Shown: positions 30,514 through 39,050 of the stretch, piece after piece
How positions within the stretch are numbered: position 1 is the first letter of the stretch
Layout of the letters: every line of letters starts with the position of its first letter
From: Schwartzia succinivorans DSM 10502
GTDB taxonomy: Bacteria; Bacillota; Negativicutes; Selenomonadales; Selenomonadaceae
Direction of reading: 5' to 3'
DNA length: 64,000 nt
Assembly: GCF_900129225.1 (NCBI RefSeq)
Contig: NZ_FQUG01000010.1
Coordinates: 1-64,000 of the forward strand
The notes under the pieces: model-generated
Databases searched by the model: none
Seen by the model: the letters and a program-made list of their open reading frames with translations, nothing else
What the model was told of the DNA's origin: nothing
Translations under genes and position numbers: made by a program

Positions 30514-31737
30514 TTATTTGAAGTCTTTGTATTTTTCGCCGTAGCCGTATTTTTCTATTACGTAGTCCAGGTCCTTATCTCCGCGTCCGCTGAGGTTTAC
30601 AAGGATTGAGCCTGTGCCCATTTCCTTTGCACGGCGCATCGCGTATGCGACGGCGTGAGAGCTTTCCAGAGCAGGAATGATGCCCTCGTAGCGTGAGAGC
30701 TTGAAGAATGCATCGACGGCCTCTTCATCGCTTGCTACATCGTATTTTACGCGGCCGCAGTCACGGAGGAAGGCGTGCTCAGGTCCGACTGACGGATAGT
30801 CAAGACCGCTGGCAATGGAATAAACCGGAGCCGGCTCGCCCTTTTCATCCTTCAGCATGATGCTGTTGAAGCCGTGCATTACGCCCTCAGAACCGTAGCT
30901 CATGGATGCTGCGTGATCGCCCATTGTTTTGCCGCGTCCGAGAGGCTCGATACCGACGATTTCAACAGGGTCGTTCAGGAAGGCTTCAAACATGCCGATG
31001 GAGTTGGAGCCGCCGCCGACGCATGCGGTTACGACATCCGGGAGGAAGCCCATCATATCCTGGAACTGTTCACGTGCCTCATATCCGACGACCATCTGGA
31101 AGTCGCGGACCATCATTGGGAATGGGTGCGGTCCTACTGCGGAGCCGATGCAGTAGATTGTGTCCTTGTAATTTTCGAGGTAATCCTCAAATGCAGCGTC
31201 AACTGCTTCCTTAAGTGTTTTGAGACCGAAGGTGACAGGAACTACATTTGCGCCGAGAACCTTCATGCGGGCAACATTTGGGGCCTGTTTTGCTATGTCA
31301 ACCTCGCCCATGTAGATAGTACATTCAAGGCCGAAATAAGCGGCTGCCGTAGCCAGCGCGACACCATGCTGACCAGCCCCGGTCTCGGCAATGATGCGTT
31401 TTTTGCCCATGAATTTTGCCAAAAGTCCTTCGCCCATGCAGTGGTTGAGCTTATGGGCGCCTGTGTGATTCAAATCCTCACGTTTGAGATAAATCTGGCA
31501 GTGTCCAATCATTCTGGACAGGCGTTCACAGTGATATACAGGTGTAGGACGCCCCTGGAATTCCTTTCTGATGCGGCGAAGCTCCTGTATAAACTGCGAA
31601 GAGTGGCAGATGGTGAGATAGTCATCAGTTATCTGCTTGAACGCAGGGACGAGTTTTTCCGGAAGATAGGCTCCTCCGAACTTGCCGAATCGGCCTTCGG
31701 CATCAGGGTATTCTTTCAGGTATCTTGAAAAATCCAT
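30514..31737 (-). CDS. trpB: Tryptophan synthase beta subunit (stand-alone TrpB)
   Basis: A 407-residue PLP enzyme that joins indole and L-serine. It shows HTGAHK with the PLP lysine, AETGAGQHG with the catalytic Glu, the phosphate-binding [14 protein letters not shown], and the C-terminal [13 protein letters not shown]. After the lysine it reads [18 protein letters not shown], where common TrpB has INNAIGQALLA, so it is a divergent branch. No trpA or other trp gene is in the window, so it may salvage free indole. CTAGGAGGAACC precedes the start. Two AACTAG motifs lie between start and promoter region (31749-31780). Confidence 0.92.
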   Translation of the reverse strand: MDFSRYLKEYPDAEGRFGKFGGAYLPEKLVPAFKQITDDYLTICHSSQFIQELRRIRKEFQGRPTPVYHCERLSRMIGHCQIYLKREDLNHTGAHKLNHCMGEGLLAKFMGKKRIIAETGAGQHGVALATAAAYFGLECTIYMGEVDIAKQAPNVARMKVLGANVVPVTFGLKTLKEAVDAAFEDYLENYKDTIYCIGSAVGPHPFPMMVRDFQMVVGYEAREQFQDMMGFLPDVVTACVGGGSNSIGMFEAFLNDPVEIVGIEPLGRGKTMGDHAASMSYGSEGVMHGFNSIMLKDEKGEPAPVYSIASGLDYPSVGPEHAFLRDCGRVKYDVASDEEAVDAFFKLSRYEGIIPALESSHAVAYAMRRAKEMGTGSILVNLSGRGDKDLDYVIEKYGYGEKYKDFK

Positions 31738-31919
31738 GCAGGTTCCTCCTAGTTGTGTATAGTAATGTAATTTTCACTAGTTTACATTTTAACACTTATG
31801 AGGGAAAAGAAAAATCCTTCTTTGTCAGAAAAATTAAGATATTTTTTATTCCAGATATATTTGGACTTCCGAAAATAAAAAATTGAATAATTTAAAATTA
31901 TTTTTTTAAAAAAGAAGGA

Positions 31920-31994
31920 AAAATTGAATTTATCGCGAATATAATACGCGTAGATGTCAAATTCTATCTATAAGACAGAGGAGGATGTATCACT
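31920..31994 (+). promoter_or_regulatory. AT-rich promoter region of the HU gene
   Basis: The 257-base divergent gap from 31738 is very AT-rich. A TATAAT near 31939 lies inside a CGCG-AATATAATA-CGCG dyad (about 31933-31949); no strong -35 is visible. A-tracts upstream could serve as an UP element. GAGGAGG precedes ATG 31995. Confidence 0.45.
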
Positions 31995-32351
31995 ATGTCA
32001 AAGAAAAACAAGAAAAAAGCAGCAAAGCAGGCAGTCGTAGCAAAGGCTGCACCGAAAGCAGCTCCGAAGGCTGATGACAAAAAGGTCGTCAACAAAGGCA
32101 TGCTCGTTGATGCAGTTGCAGAGAAGCTGGAAGGCGCTATCTCCAAAAAGGATACGAAGGCCGTTCTTGATGCTGTTCTTGCGACGGTTGTGGAGAAAGT
32201 CGGCAAGGGCGGAGAAGTACGCCTCGTTGGCTTCGGTACATTCAAACAGACCCACCGTGCTGCACGCACAGGCCGCAACCCACAGACGGGTGCAGCCATC
32301 CAAATCAAAGCATCTGATGCTTTCACATTCCGTTCCAGCATCAAATTCTAA
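31995..32351 (+). CDS. hup: HU/IHF-family nucleoid protein with lysine-rich N-terminal tail
   Basis: A 118-residue protein. Residues 34-118 are a standard HU domain (KGMLVDAVAEKLEG..., GGEVRLVGFGTFKQTHRAARTGRNPQTGAAIQIKASDAFTFRSS), whose beta arms bend DNA. Residues 1-33 are a Lys/Ala/Pro tail (KKNKKKAAKQ..., KAAPKAAPK) resembling histone H1 tails and the basic tails of some actinobacterial and Deinococcus HU proteins. Strong codon bias fits high expression. Single gene with a strong terminator. Confidence 0.93.
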   Translation: MSKKNKKKAAKQAVVAKAAPKAAPKADDKKVVNKGMLVDAVAEKLEGAISKKDTKAVLDAVLATVVEKVGKGGEVRLVGFGTFKQTHRAARTGRNPQTGAAIQIKASDAFTFRSSIKF

Positions 32352-32382
32352 TTTGATATTTTCCCTGATTGCAGGGTGATGC

Positions 32383-32417
32383 AAAAAGACCGGTCGGTTT
32401 TCCGACCGGTCTTTTTG
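32383..32417. terminator. Bidirectional terminator between hup and znuA
   Basis: Fifteen-base perfect stem AAAAAGACCGGTCGG / CCGACCGGTCTTTTT with a four-base loop. Confidence 0.96.
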
Positions 32418-32424
32418 TGTCCTT

Positions 32425-33330
32425 TTATTTAGTTCCGAGAGCTTTTTTGAGTGTTTCCATGTTCTGACGCATTGTTTTGATGTATGCGTCAATGGCTTTT
32501 TCGTTAGATTCGCCGGTTACGACAGGGTCTAGTGTGAAAATTTCCGCTCCTGTTTCCCTGGCTATTGTTTTTGCGACATTAGGGGAGTACTGCGGTTCTG
32601 TGAAAAGAACCTTTGCCTTCAGAGTATTTACCTGTGCTATAGTGGTTTTGAGTTCATCGGGAGTCGGCTCTGTCCCCGGTTCACGCTCAATTACTCCTAT
32701 GATTTTCAGGTTAAATTCTTTTGCGAAGTACGGGAAGGCTTCGTGGAATGTAACGATGTCCTTGTTGGGGACTGTATCAAGAGCTGCGTGCATTTCTTTT
32801 TTGATAGCCTCCAGCTTTTTGATATACTCATCTGAATTTTTCTGATATGCATCCGCATGCTTCGGGTCTGCGGTCTTCAGCTGTGCCGTGATATTTTTTA
32901 CCTGCTCTATGTTTGCTGTTACACTGAGCCAGACATGGGGATTTGGTTCACCGTTTTCAACAATGAAGTCAATATTCTCTTTTGACGCATCTATCAGCTT
33001 AAGATTTTTCTGAGCCTTGATGACCTTATCAAGAAAGCTCTCCATACCAGCGCCGTTTACAATAAATGCATCGGCTTTTTCAAGGGTTTTCATATCCTCG
33101 GTTGTGAGCTGATAATCATGGAGACAGCCAGTTTGAGGTTTTGTCATGTTTGTAACGGAAACACCGTCGATCCCTTTTGTTATGTTGATCGCATCTATGT
33201 ACATCGGATAAAATGATGTCACAATACGGAATCCGTCTTTTTTGGCGGTATTGCTGCTCTGCGTTCCGCAGCCTGCAATGAGGGCACATAGGGAGAGAAG
33301 GACGAAGAGAATTTTCAGGGAATGTTTCAA
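32425..33330 (-). CDS. znuA: Zinc/manganese ABC transporter substrate-binding lipoprotein (ZnuA-like)
   Basis: A 301-residue cluster A-I binding protein with a lipoprotein signal (ALIAGC, Cys21). Metal ligands of the family are visible: His in GCLHDYQL, His in NPHVWLS, His in VTFHEAFPYF, and the C-terminal acidic ligand in FTLDPV. There is no long His-rich loop. It follows a Fur-family regulator on the same strand, and a palindrome lies upstream, which fits zinc control. The permease and ATPase genes (znuB, znuC) are not beside it within the window, which is unusual. Confidence 0.88.
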   Translation of the reverse strand: MKHSLKILFVLLSLCALIAGCGTQSSNTAKKDGFRIVTSFYPMYIDAINITKGIDGVSVTNMTKPQTGCLHDYQLTTEDMKTLEKADAFIVNGAGMESFLDKVIKAQKNLKLIDASKENIDFIVENGEPNPHVWLSVTANIEQVKNITAQLKTADPKHADAYQKNSDEYIKKLEAIKKEMHAALDTVPNKDIVTFHEAFPYFAKEFNLKIIGVIEREPGTEPTPDELKTTIAQVNTLKAKVLFTEPQYSPNVAKTIARETGAEIFTLDPVVTGESNEKAIDAYIKTMRQNMETLKKALGTK

Positions 33331-33357
33331 TGATACTACCTCCTAATAATAAAATAA

Positions 33358-33381
33358 CTAAATAAGAAAATTACTATTTAG
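33358..33381 (-). promoter_or_regulatory. Candidate Zur/Fur operator upstream of znuA
   Basis: CTAAATA, ten bases, TATTTAG: a perfect seven-base inverted repeat in very AT-rich DNA 28-51 bases upstream of the znuA start. The spacing and composition suit a Fur-family dimer site, but I cannot match it to a defined consensus. Confidence 0.5.
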
Positions 33382-33412
33382 AAGGATAGCACAAATGATA
33401 AAAGATATCAAG

Positions 33413-33458
33413 AAGGAGCAGCACCATGAAATAAATTTTCAATGGGCTGCTCCTTTTT
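33413..33458. terminator. Stem-loop between the Fur-family gene and znuA
   Basis: AAGGAGCAGC / GCTGCTCCTT stem with a 23-base loop. The T tract is better on the plus strand, but the hairpin also follows the end of the minus-strand Fur-family gene. Confidence 0.6.
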
Positions 33459-33469
33459 AGAATGCAGTA

Positions 33470-33901
33470 CTATCGATTATTATTTTCTTTTTTGCGGCAA
33501 TCGCTGCACAAACCGTAAAATTCGAAGATGTGTCCGGTGATAAGAAATCCCTTTTTTTCGGCTTCCTTAGTGTACGCATCTGAAATCGGGCACATATCAA
33601 TGCATTCTGTTTTGCCGCATTTGGTGCATACCAGATGATGATGGTGATGCCCGCCGGTTGCCAGCTCATATACATTCCCCGATGAGCGGCGGATTTCGTG
33701 AACAGCCCCAAGCTCTGTAAGCAGGGCAAGATTGCGGTAAATTGTATCAAGTGATACATCGGGATGTGTTTTTCTTACCGCTGTTAAAAGCTGCTGCGCA
33801 GTAGGGAATGTTTCAAAGGCCTGAAACGCGTCCAGTACCGCACGCCGCTGGGGAGTTATCTTATAGCCTTTTTGTCGGAGTTTTTCAAGTATGTTTTCCA
33901 A
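33470..33901 (-). CDS. Fur-family regulator, probably zinc-responsive (Zur-like)
   Basis: A 143-residue Fur-family repressor: winged helix (YKITPQRRAVLDAFQ...DVSLDTIYRNLALLTELGAVHEI), the GGHHHHHLVC metal region, and two CxxC pairs (CTKC and CSDC) for the structural zinc. The TTG start at 33901 has GGAGGG nine bases upstream. Fur, Zur and PerR cannot be separated by sequence reading alone; the adjacent znuA favours Zur. It starts 24 bases after a gene for an unidentified secreted protein and probably shares its transcript. Confidence 0.88.
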   Translation of the reverse strand: MENILEKLRQKGYKITPQRRAVLDAFQAFETFPTAQQLLTAVRKTHPDVSLDTIYRNLALLTELGAVHEIRRSSGNVYELATGGHHHHHLVCTKCGKTECIDMCPISDAYTKEAEKKGFLITGHIFEFYGLCSDCRKKENNNR

Positions 33902-33925
33902 TTTGCCGCACCCTCCGGTACAGGT

Positions 33926-35053
33926 TTACTTTTCTGTATTCGTGTCAGAAGCATCCGTTGGGGCTCCTGCTGCATTCTCATTTGTTTTGTCCTTACTGTC
34001 TTTTTTCGGTTTTGGGAAGGGGACAGCAGGCGTTTCAATTGCCTTCTTTGGAATCAGGACATACTGCTCCGCACCAATTTCGCTGATTTTTACTTCAAAC
34101 TGAGCTGTCGCCGTATTTATGAGTGCACCAAACATATTTTTCTGCATTTCATTCATGGTTTTGGATTTATTCAATAAGGCGTGTGCCACGTAGCGCATGG
34201 TGTTCGTGAAGTCACCGGATTCACGTAAAATCTTCATTGTTTTGCGGTCAACATCTATCTGTATGGAAAGAGTTGCAGCCTCCGGGTCATCGATTTCAAA
34301 TGCCGGTACATTTGGCGACATCTTTGAGACGGCTTTCCAAAAATCGTTGAGGTTGGTTGTTACAATGAGGGAACGTACAGTATCTGTAGACGGACCTTCC
34401 TCTACAACAGGGTTTACGAGTGCAGATAAAATATCGGCGTTTGCGGCTCCGTTTTCGAGGAATTTTCCCATTCCTGCCTTAAGTTCCTCTGCTTTTATCT
34501 GATTGTGAATCCATTTTTTCTGCTTTTCATCATATTTATATCTGTCATAGCTGTTTTTGTCCATCTTTGAGTAGTAGTGATCTTTTATATTATGGTTGTT
34601 GGTCAGTGGGGAATTGATGGAAAGGTTCATGTCTCCTTCCATGAAGAGGACATTGTCCCCGAGGTTTTCAAACGGATTCAGGTTAGAACTGTTTTTTGAT
34701 TCGGCGTTTATCTGCTCGACCGTTTTTGCGTCAATAACTTTTGAGCGAAGTCCTTCCTTTGTGGGCTGAACCGGGGAGGATAATATACATGCCAGTTTGA
34801 AATTTGCGACAGCATTTCCGATAGCGGAGTTTACTGTACAGGTCATGTCAAGATTCTGCGTAGGAGATTCTGAGCTTTTTTGCTGAACCAGCTTAAGGTA
34901 GGAAGCTGCATCGAGAGCATCTGCAGATTCTGTGACAACTGCAGCGGCGGCAGGCGCTTCAGGTGCAGCATCCTCAGCGGCGTATACGGGCAGCGGTGAG
35001 GCGAGAGAAGCGGAAATCAGCGCGCCGGCAATAAGTTTTTTGAGTTTAAGCAT
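33926..35053 (-). CDS. Unidentified secreted protein with acidic/lysine-rich tail
   Basis: A 375-residue protein that I do not recognise. It has a signal peptide (about 1-26, LPVYAAED), then an Ala-rich stretch (28-47), a central soluble region with alternating strands (SPTQNLDMTCTVNSAIGNAVANFKL, DHYYSKMDKNSYDRYKYDEKQKKWIH), and a low-complexity C-terminal tail rich in Lys, Asp, Ala and Thr (from about 335). No catalytic motif is visible. The layout is somewhat like lipid- or metal-chaperone-type periplasmic proteins, but that is a guess. It is upstream of, and probably cotranscribed with, the Fur-family gene, hinting at an envelope role connected with zinc. Confidence 0.75.
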   Translation of the reverse strand: MLKLKKLIAGALISASLASPLPVYAAEDAAPEAPAAAAVVTESADALDAASYLKLVQQKSSESPTQNLDMTCTVNSAIGNAVANFKLACILSSPVQPTKEGLRSKVIDAKTVEQINAESKNSSNLNPFENLGDNVLFMEGDMNLSINSPLTNNHNIKDHYYSKMDKNSYDRYKYDEKQKKWIHNQIKAEELKAGMGKFLENGAANADILSALVNPVVEEGPSTDTVRSLIVTTNLNDFWKAVSKMSPNVPAFEIDDPEAATLSIQIDVDRKTMKILRESGDFTNTMRYVAHALLNKSKTMNEMQKNMFGALINTATAQFEVKISEIGAEQYVLIPKKAIETPAVPFPKPKKDSKDKTNENAAGAPTDASDTNTEK

Positions 35054-35180
35054 AATAAATCCTCCCTTGATTTATGTGAAGTCATTTTCTCCTATTGTAG
35101 CATGTTCGATGGTTATTGGATTAATTTTTTTGTTAAATTTTACGATATAAAGGTAGATAAAAAAGAAGGGCGGCGGCGTG

Positions 35181-35915
35181 ATGCGTAATACGATATTCAT
35201 AGATCCGACGATGCGGTCCGTGAATATGCTCTCGGCTCTGGAAAACGCGTCGAGGGCTGCAGCGGATGGAACGGCATCATATAAAGAGATACTTGCGGCG
35301 ATACAGAAAGCTGCAGGAAAGTCTGCGAATGTGTCAAAGGATACATCGGAGATGACCTTTGATGAATACAAGGAATATATCAGTGACCGGGTAAATGCCA
35401 TGAAGCTGGACGACAGCCGTGCCAATGATACGGTATCCATTGAAATAACGGACGGCGGTTTTCGGGCAATGCAGAAGGATGCTATGTATGAGCAGTGGGT
35501 GCTGGACTCAATACGCTCGGCGCTGGCAACTCAAAATCGAACAGCATCACTTACCGGGGGAAGCTATGTAATGCTCAAATATGGGCAGAAGCGTGAAGAT
35601 TACAGAGCTGAGAGCTGGGGAAAGGAAAGTCAGGCGCTGTTCAACGCAATGACTATGACAAAGGGAAGGAAAAATTCCTCAAGCAGCTTCTGGATGAAGC
35701 GGGCATCACAGATGACGCAGAATCTAATGCTGACGGCACAGCTGGCTCAGCAGAAAATAAGACTCCACAATTCACTGGCAAAGGCATTCGGCAGCATGGA
35801 CAAAACGGAAGAAGCCATGCAGATGAGCGGAGAGAACCGCATGAATCAGGTAAGTGCGTCGGCGGCATACTGGATGTATCTTATGCAGCAGAATATGGCT
35901 GGCTTTGGTTTTTGA
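35181..35915 (+). CDS. Hypothetical cytoplasmic protein, unrecognised
   Basis: A 244-residue protein without signal peptide or membrane helix. Visible parts are an N-terminal Ala-rich helix region, a central segment MYEQWVLDSIRSALATQNRTASLTGGSYVMLKYGQKREDYRAESWGK that reads like a conserved core, and a C-terminal helical, Met/Gln-rich region (MTQNLMLTAQLAQQKIRLHNSLAKAF, AAYWMYLMQQNMAGFGF). I associate the core loosely with uncharacterised Firmicute proteins but cannot name the family. ATG 35181 follows GAAGGGCGGCG; GTG 35178 is possible. It is a single gene with a terminator after it. Confidence 0.72.
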   Translation: MRNTIFIDPTMRSVNMLSALENASRAAADGTASYKEILAAIQKAAGKSANVSKDTSEMTFDEYKEYISDRVNAMKLDDSRANDTVSIEITDGGFRAMQKDAMYEQWVLDSIRSALATQNRTASLTGGSYVMLKYGQKREDYRAESWGKESQALFNAMTMTKGRKNSSSSFWMKRASQMTQNLMLTAQLAQQKIRLHNSLAKAFGSMDKTEEAMQMSGENRMNQVSASAAYWMYLMQQNMAGFGF

Positions 35916-35939
35916 AATACGCACATCTATATAGATAAA

Positions 35940-35986
35940 GGCAGCTTTGCTAAGCATACGGCTTGGCAGAGCTGCTTTTGTTTTTG
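35940..35986 (+). terminator. Terminator after the hypothetical protein
   Basis: Interrupted stem GGCAGCT-TTGC-AAGC / GCTT-GCAG-AGCTGC followed by TTTTGTTTTT. Confidence 0.75.
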
Positions 35987-35995
35987 AAAAATAAA

Positions 35996-36040
35996 TACCC
36001 TATAGGGGTACTTGACAAATACCGCATGGGGGTATATTAT
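35996..36040 (+). promoter_or_regulatory. csoR-copA promoter with two CsoR operators
   Basis: The -35 TTGACA (36012-36017) and -10 TATTAT (36035-36040) are 17 bases apart. TACCCTATAGGGGTA (35996-36010) lies immediately upstream of the -35 and TACCGCATGGGGGTA (36020-36034) fills the spacer. Both match the CsoR operator pattern, and the placement mirrors that at 18241-18293. Confidence 0.9.
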
Positions 36041-36061
36041 GCTAAACAAGAGGTGCTTACA

Positions 36062-36415
36062 ATGCAAGATGAAATGAAATCGAAAAAAATTAAAGATACC
36101 GAAGCAGCTTCAGAAGGGGCAGTATGCTCTCACTGCGCGCGAATTAAGGTGCGGTCATCGGGTGAATATAAAAAGCTTATAAATCGTCTGAATCGTATAG
36201 AGGGCCAGATTCGCGGTATCAGGGGAATGGTAGAAAAAAATGCTTACTGTCCTGACATTCTCGTACAGTCTGCTGCGGTTACTGCGGCGGTTCACGCTTT
36301 TAATCGCGAGCTTTTGGCAAATCATATCCGTTCCTGCGTTTCAGAGGACATTCGGGCAGGTAAGGATGAAACTGTAGATGAACTTGTAAAACTCCTTGAG
36401 AAATTTATGAAATAA
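36062..36415 (+). CDS. csoR: Copper-sensing repressor CsoR
   Basis: A 117-residue CsoR-family protein (KKLINRLNRIEGQIRGIRGMVEKNAYCPDIL...NHIRSCV). The copper ligands Cys (AYCPD), His (NHIRSC) and Cys are all present, with an N-terminal addition carrying CSHC. Unliganded it should bind the two palindromes in its own promoter, and Cu(I) releases it. The start at 36062 has GAGGTG six bases upstream; longer in-frame starts would lie inside the promoter. Followed after 26 bases by copA. Confidence 0.92.
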   Translation: MQDEMKSKKIKDTEAASEGAVCSHCARIKVRSSGEYKKLINRLNRIEGQIRGIRGMVEKNAYCPDILVQSAAVTAAVHAFNRELLANHIRSCVSEDIRAGKDETVDELVKLLEKFMK

Positions 36416-36441
36416 GGGGTATATGAGAAGGTGAAAAATAT

Positions 36442-38973
36442 ATGAAGCAATATAATGTCACGGGAATGAGCTGCGCTGCATGCTCGAACCGTGTTGAGAA
36501 GGCTGTAAGCAAAGTGCCGGGGGTATCTTCCTGCGCTGTCAGTCTTCTGACGAATTCCATGGGAGTAGAGGGAACAGCGTCTGATGTTGATGTAATTGCG
36601 GCAGTTGAGGCGGCGGGCTACGGCGCGTCAGTGAAGGGTGAGCCGAAGGCACATGACGGCGGGGCCTTTGCGGAGCAGGAGGAGTCGCTGAAGGACCATG
36701 AAACTCCGATGCTGAAGAAGAGATTGATTTATTCGCTGGGATTTCTTGTGGCACTCATGTATGTTTCAATGGGGCACGGGATGCTCGGACTTCCGCTTCC
36801 TAAGTTTTTTGAGGGAAATTTTGCGGCTGTCGGAGTAGTTGAGATGCTGCTCTCAGGAATAATCATGGTAATAAATCAGAAATTTTTCATAAGCGGAGGA
36901 AAGAGTCTTCTTGGCGGAGCGCCAAATATGGATACACTGGTTGCGCTTGGCTCGTTTTCTGCGTTTATATACAGTGTGCTGACGCTGCTTTTGATGACAG
37001 ATGCGGCGCTTATAGGCGGAGCTTTGGCGGCAGCACAGTTTATGGATGGATTTTACTTCGAGTCGGCGGCAATGATAGTTACCCTTATCACGATAGGAAA
37101 GATGCTTGAGGCACGCTCCAAGGGGAAGACCACTGATGCCCTGAAAAGTCTTATGAGCCTTGCGCCAAAGACTGCCGTTGTAATCCGCGGAGATGAGGAA
37201 GTTACTGTTCCTGTGCAGGAGGTTGCGATTGGGGATATATTTGTCGTACGTCCGGGAGAGACGATTCCTGTTGACGGAACTGTTATAGAGGGAACCAGCG
37301 CTGTCAATGAAGCGGCGCTTACAGGTGAGAGTCTTCCTGTTGATAAAACCGCAGGAGATTCGGTATCCTCGGCAACGTTAAATCAGTCAGGTTTTTTGAA
37401 ATGTCGTGCTGACCGTGTAGGCGCAGATACAACGCTTGCGCAGATTATAAAGCTTGTAAGCGATGCGGCGGCCACAAAGGCACCTATAGCAAAAATGGCA
37501 GACCGTGTCTCGGGCGTCTTTGTTCCTATTGTCATTGCAGCGGCGGCTTTGACCACTGCCGTCTGGCTGTGGCTTGGCGCAGATATGACATCTGCGGTAT
37601 CTCACGGCATTGCGGTGCTTGTGATAAGCTGCCCCTGCGCGTTGGGACTTGCGACACCTGTTGCCATTATGGCAGGTACAGGCAGAGCCGCAAAGAACGG
37701 TATTCTTTTCAAGACATCAGAGGCTGTGGAGCTGGCAGGACGTGTAGAGATTGCTGCTCTGGATAAGACGGGAACAATTACGCGCGGAGAGCCGCAGGTG
37801 ACGGATATTTTTCCCGTAGACGGGGTGAGTGAAAGAGAGCTTTTGGAGACGGCTGCAGCGCTTGAAGCAAAGAGCGAGCACCCTTTGGCAAAGGCAGTAA
37901 TGCTGCGTGCGGAGCAGGAGAGAATTTCTGCGCCGGAGGCCGAGGATTTCAGGGCGGTTTCAGGAAATGGCGTTGAAGCGCATGTGAATGGAGTAAGACT
38001 CATCGGAGGAAGCAGAAAATTTATTTCTTCCGTTGCAGAGCTTTCCAAAGAAATGCTTGAAGCTGCTGACCGCTTTGCAGATGAAGGAAAAACACCGCTG
38101 TTTTTCATAAAAGGCGAAAAGCTTTTGGGTATGATTGCCGTGGCGGATGTTTTGAAGGAAGACAGCCGTGAGGCGATAGCCAGTCTGAAAAAAATGGGCA
38201 TCAGAGTAGTGATGCTCACCGGAGACAACCGAAGAACTGCAGAGGCTGTTGGCAGGGAGGCAGGAGTTGACGAGGTTATTGCCGACGTGCTGCCTGACGG
38301 AAAAGAGGCTGTTATACGCCGTCTGCAGGAGTCGGGAAGAGTCGCTATGGTAGGTGACGGTATAAATGACGCGCCTGCGCTGACACGTGCCGATGTTGGT
38401 ATAGCGGTAGGCGCGGGAACGGATATTGCCATTGATGCCGCAGATGTGGTTATCATGAAAAGCCGTCTGTCGGATGTTCCTGCCGCAATTCGTCTGAGCC
38501 GTGCAACACTGAAAAACATAAAGGAAAATCTCTTCTGGGCGTTTTTCTATAATGTTGTGGGGATTCCGCTTGCGGCAGGTGTATGGATACCTGTTTTCGG
38601 ATGGTCGCTGACACCGATGTTCGGCGCGGCGGCTATGAGTCTTTCAAGCGTATCTGTTGTTATGAACGCGCTTCGACTGAATTTTTTCAATCTATATGAC
38701 GCTGACGGGATAAAAAATAGCCCCGCTGCTATACAGAAGCATGAAGAAAAGGAGGTGCATACTATGGTAAAAACGATGAAGATTGAAGGCATGTCCTGCG
38801 GACATTGCGAGGCACGGGTCAAAAAGGCTCTTGAAGCACTGCCGGGTGTTACGGAGGCTGTTGCTGACCACGAAGCATGCAAAGCAACCGTTACAATGAC
38901 GGAGGCTGTTGCTGACGATGTTCTGCGTAAGGCTGTTGAGGACCAGGACTATAAGGTTCTCGGAATTGAATAA
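36442..38973 (+). CDS. copA: Copper-exporting P1B-type ATPase with N- and C-terminal HMA domains
   Basis: An 843-residue Cu(I) export pump. N-terminal HMA domain (residues 1-68, GMSCAAC), eight helices with the CPC motif in [13 protein letters not shown], actuator TGES (ALTGESLP), phosphorylation site DKTGT, HP motif in SEHPLAKA, nucleotide-domain GDGINDAP, and the C-terminal helix pair. Residues 775-843 form a second HMA domain with GMSCGHC at the very C-terminus, an unusual place. The reading frame passes through a complete ribosome binding site and ATG at 38764, so a free chaperone could also be made (next entry). Operon with csoR. Confidence 0.94.
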   Translation: MKQYNVTGMSCAACSNRVEKAVSKVPGVSSCAVSLLTNSMGVEGTASDVDVIAAVEAAGYGASVKGEPKAHDGGAFAEQEESLKDHETPMLKKRLIYSLGFLVALMYVSMGHGMLGLPLPKFFEGNFAAVGVVEMLLSGIIMVINQKFFISGGKSLLGGAPNMDTLVALGSFSAFIYSVLTLLLMTDAALIGGALAAAQFMDGFYFESAAMIVTLITIGKMLEARSKGKTTDALKSLMSLAPKTAVVIRGDEEVTVPVQEVAIGDIFVVRPGETIPVDGTVIEGTSAVNEAALTGESLPVDKTAGDSVSSATLNQSGFLKCRADRVGADTTLAQIIKLVSDAAATKAPIAKMADRVSGVFVPIVIAAAALTTAVWLWLGADMTSAVSHGIAVLVISCPCALGLATPVAIMAGTGRAAKNGILFKTSEAVELAGRVEIAALDKTGTITRGEPQVTDIFPVDGVSERELLETAAALEAKSEHPLAKAVMLRAEQERISAPEAEDFRAVSGNGVEAHVNGVRLIGGSRKFISSVAELSKEMLEAADRFADEGKTPLFFIKGEKLLGMIAVADVLKEDSREAIASLKKMGIRVVMLTGDNRRTAEAVGREAGVDEVIADVLPDGKEAVIRRLQESGRVAMVGDGINDAPALTRADVGIAVGAGTDIAIDAADVVIMKSRLSDVPAAIRLSRATLKNIKENLFWAFFYNVVGIPLAAGVWIPVFGWSLTPMFGAAAMSLSSVSVVMNALRLNFFNLYDADGIKNSPAAIQKHEEKEVHTMVKTMKIEGMSCGHCEARVKKALEALPGVTEAVADHEACKATVTMTEAVADDVLRKAVEDQDYKVLGIE
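38764..38973 (+). CDS. copZ: Nested CopZ-like copper chaperone inside copA
   Basis: Codon 775 of copA is an ATG preceded at proper distance by AAAAGGAGGTG (38748-38758 region). Starting there gives a 69-residue protein, [18 protein letters not shown]..., the usual size of CopZ, with the Cu(I)-binding GMSCGHC. The frame is the same as copA. Either the fusion preserved an ancestral copZ start, or both the long pump and free CopZ are translated from one frame. A real internal start is likely from the strength of the site, but not proven. Confidence 0.65.
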   Translation: MVKTMKIEGMSCGHCEARVKKALEALPGVTEAVADHEACKATVTMTEAVADDVLRKAVEDQDYKVLGIE

Positions 38974-39000
38974 GGAAGCCTGCTTCGAAAATTGCAGAAA

Positions 39001-39040
39001 AATAACCCCTATGGCCTGATGATAAGCCATAGGGGTTATT
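39001..39040. terminator. Bidirectional terminator after copA
   Basis: Fifteen-base perfect stem AATAACCCCTATGGC / GCCATAGGGGTTATT between convergent genes. Confidence 0.92.
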
Positions 39041-39050
39041 TGCATGTGCC

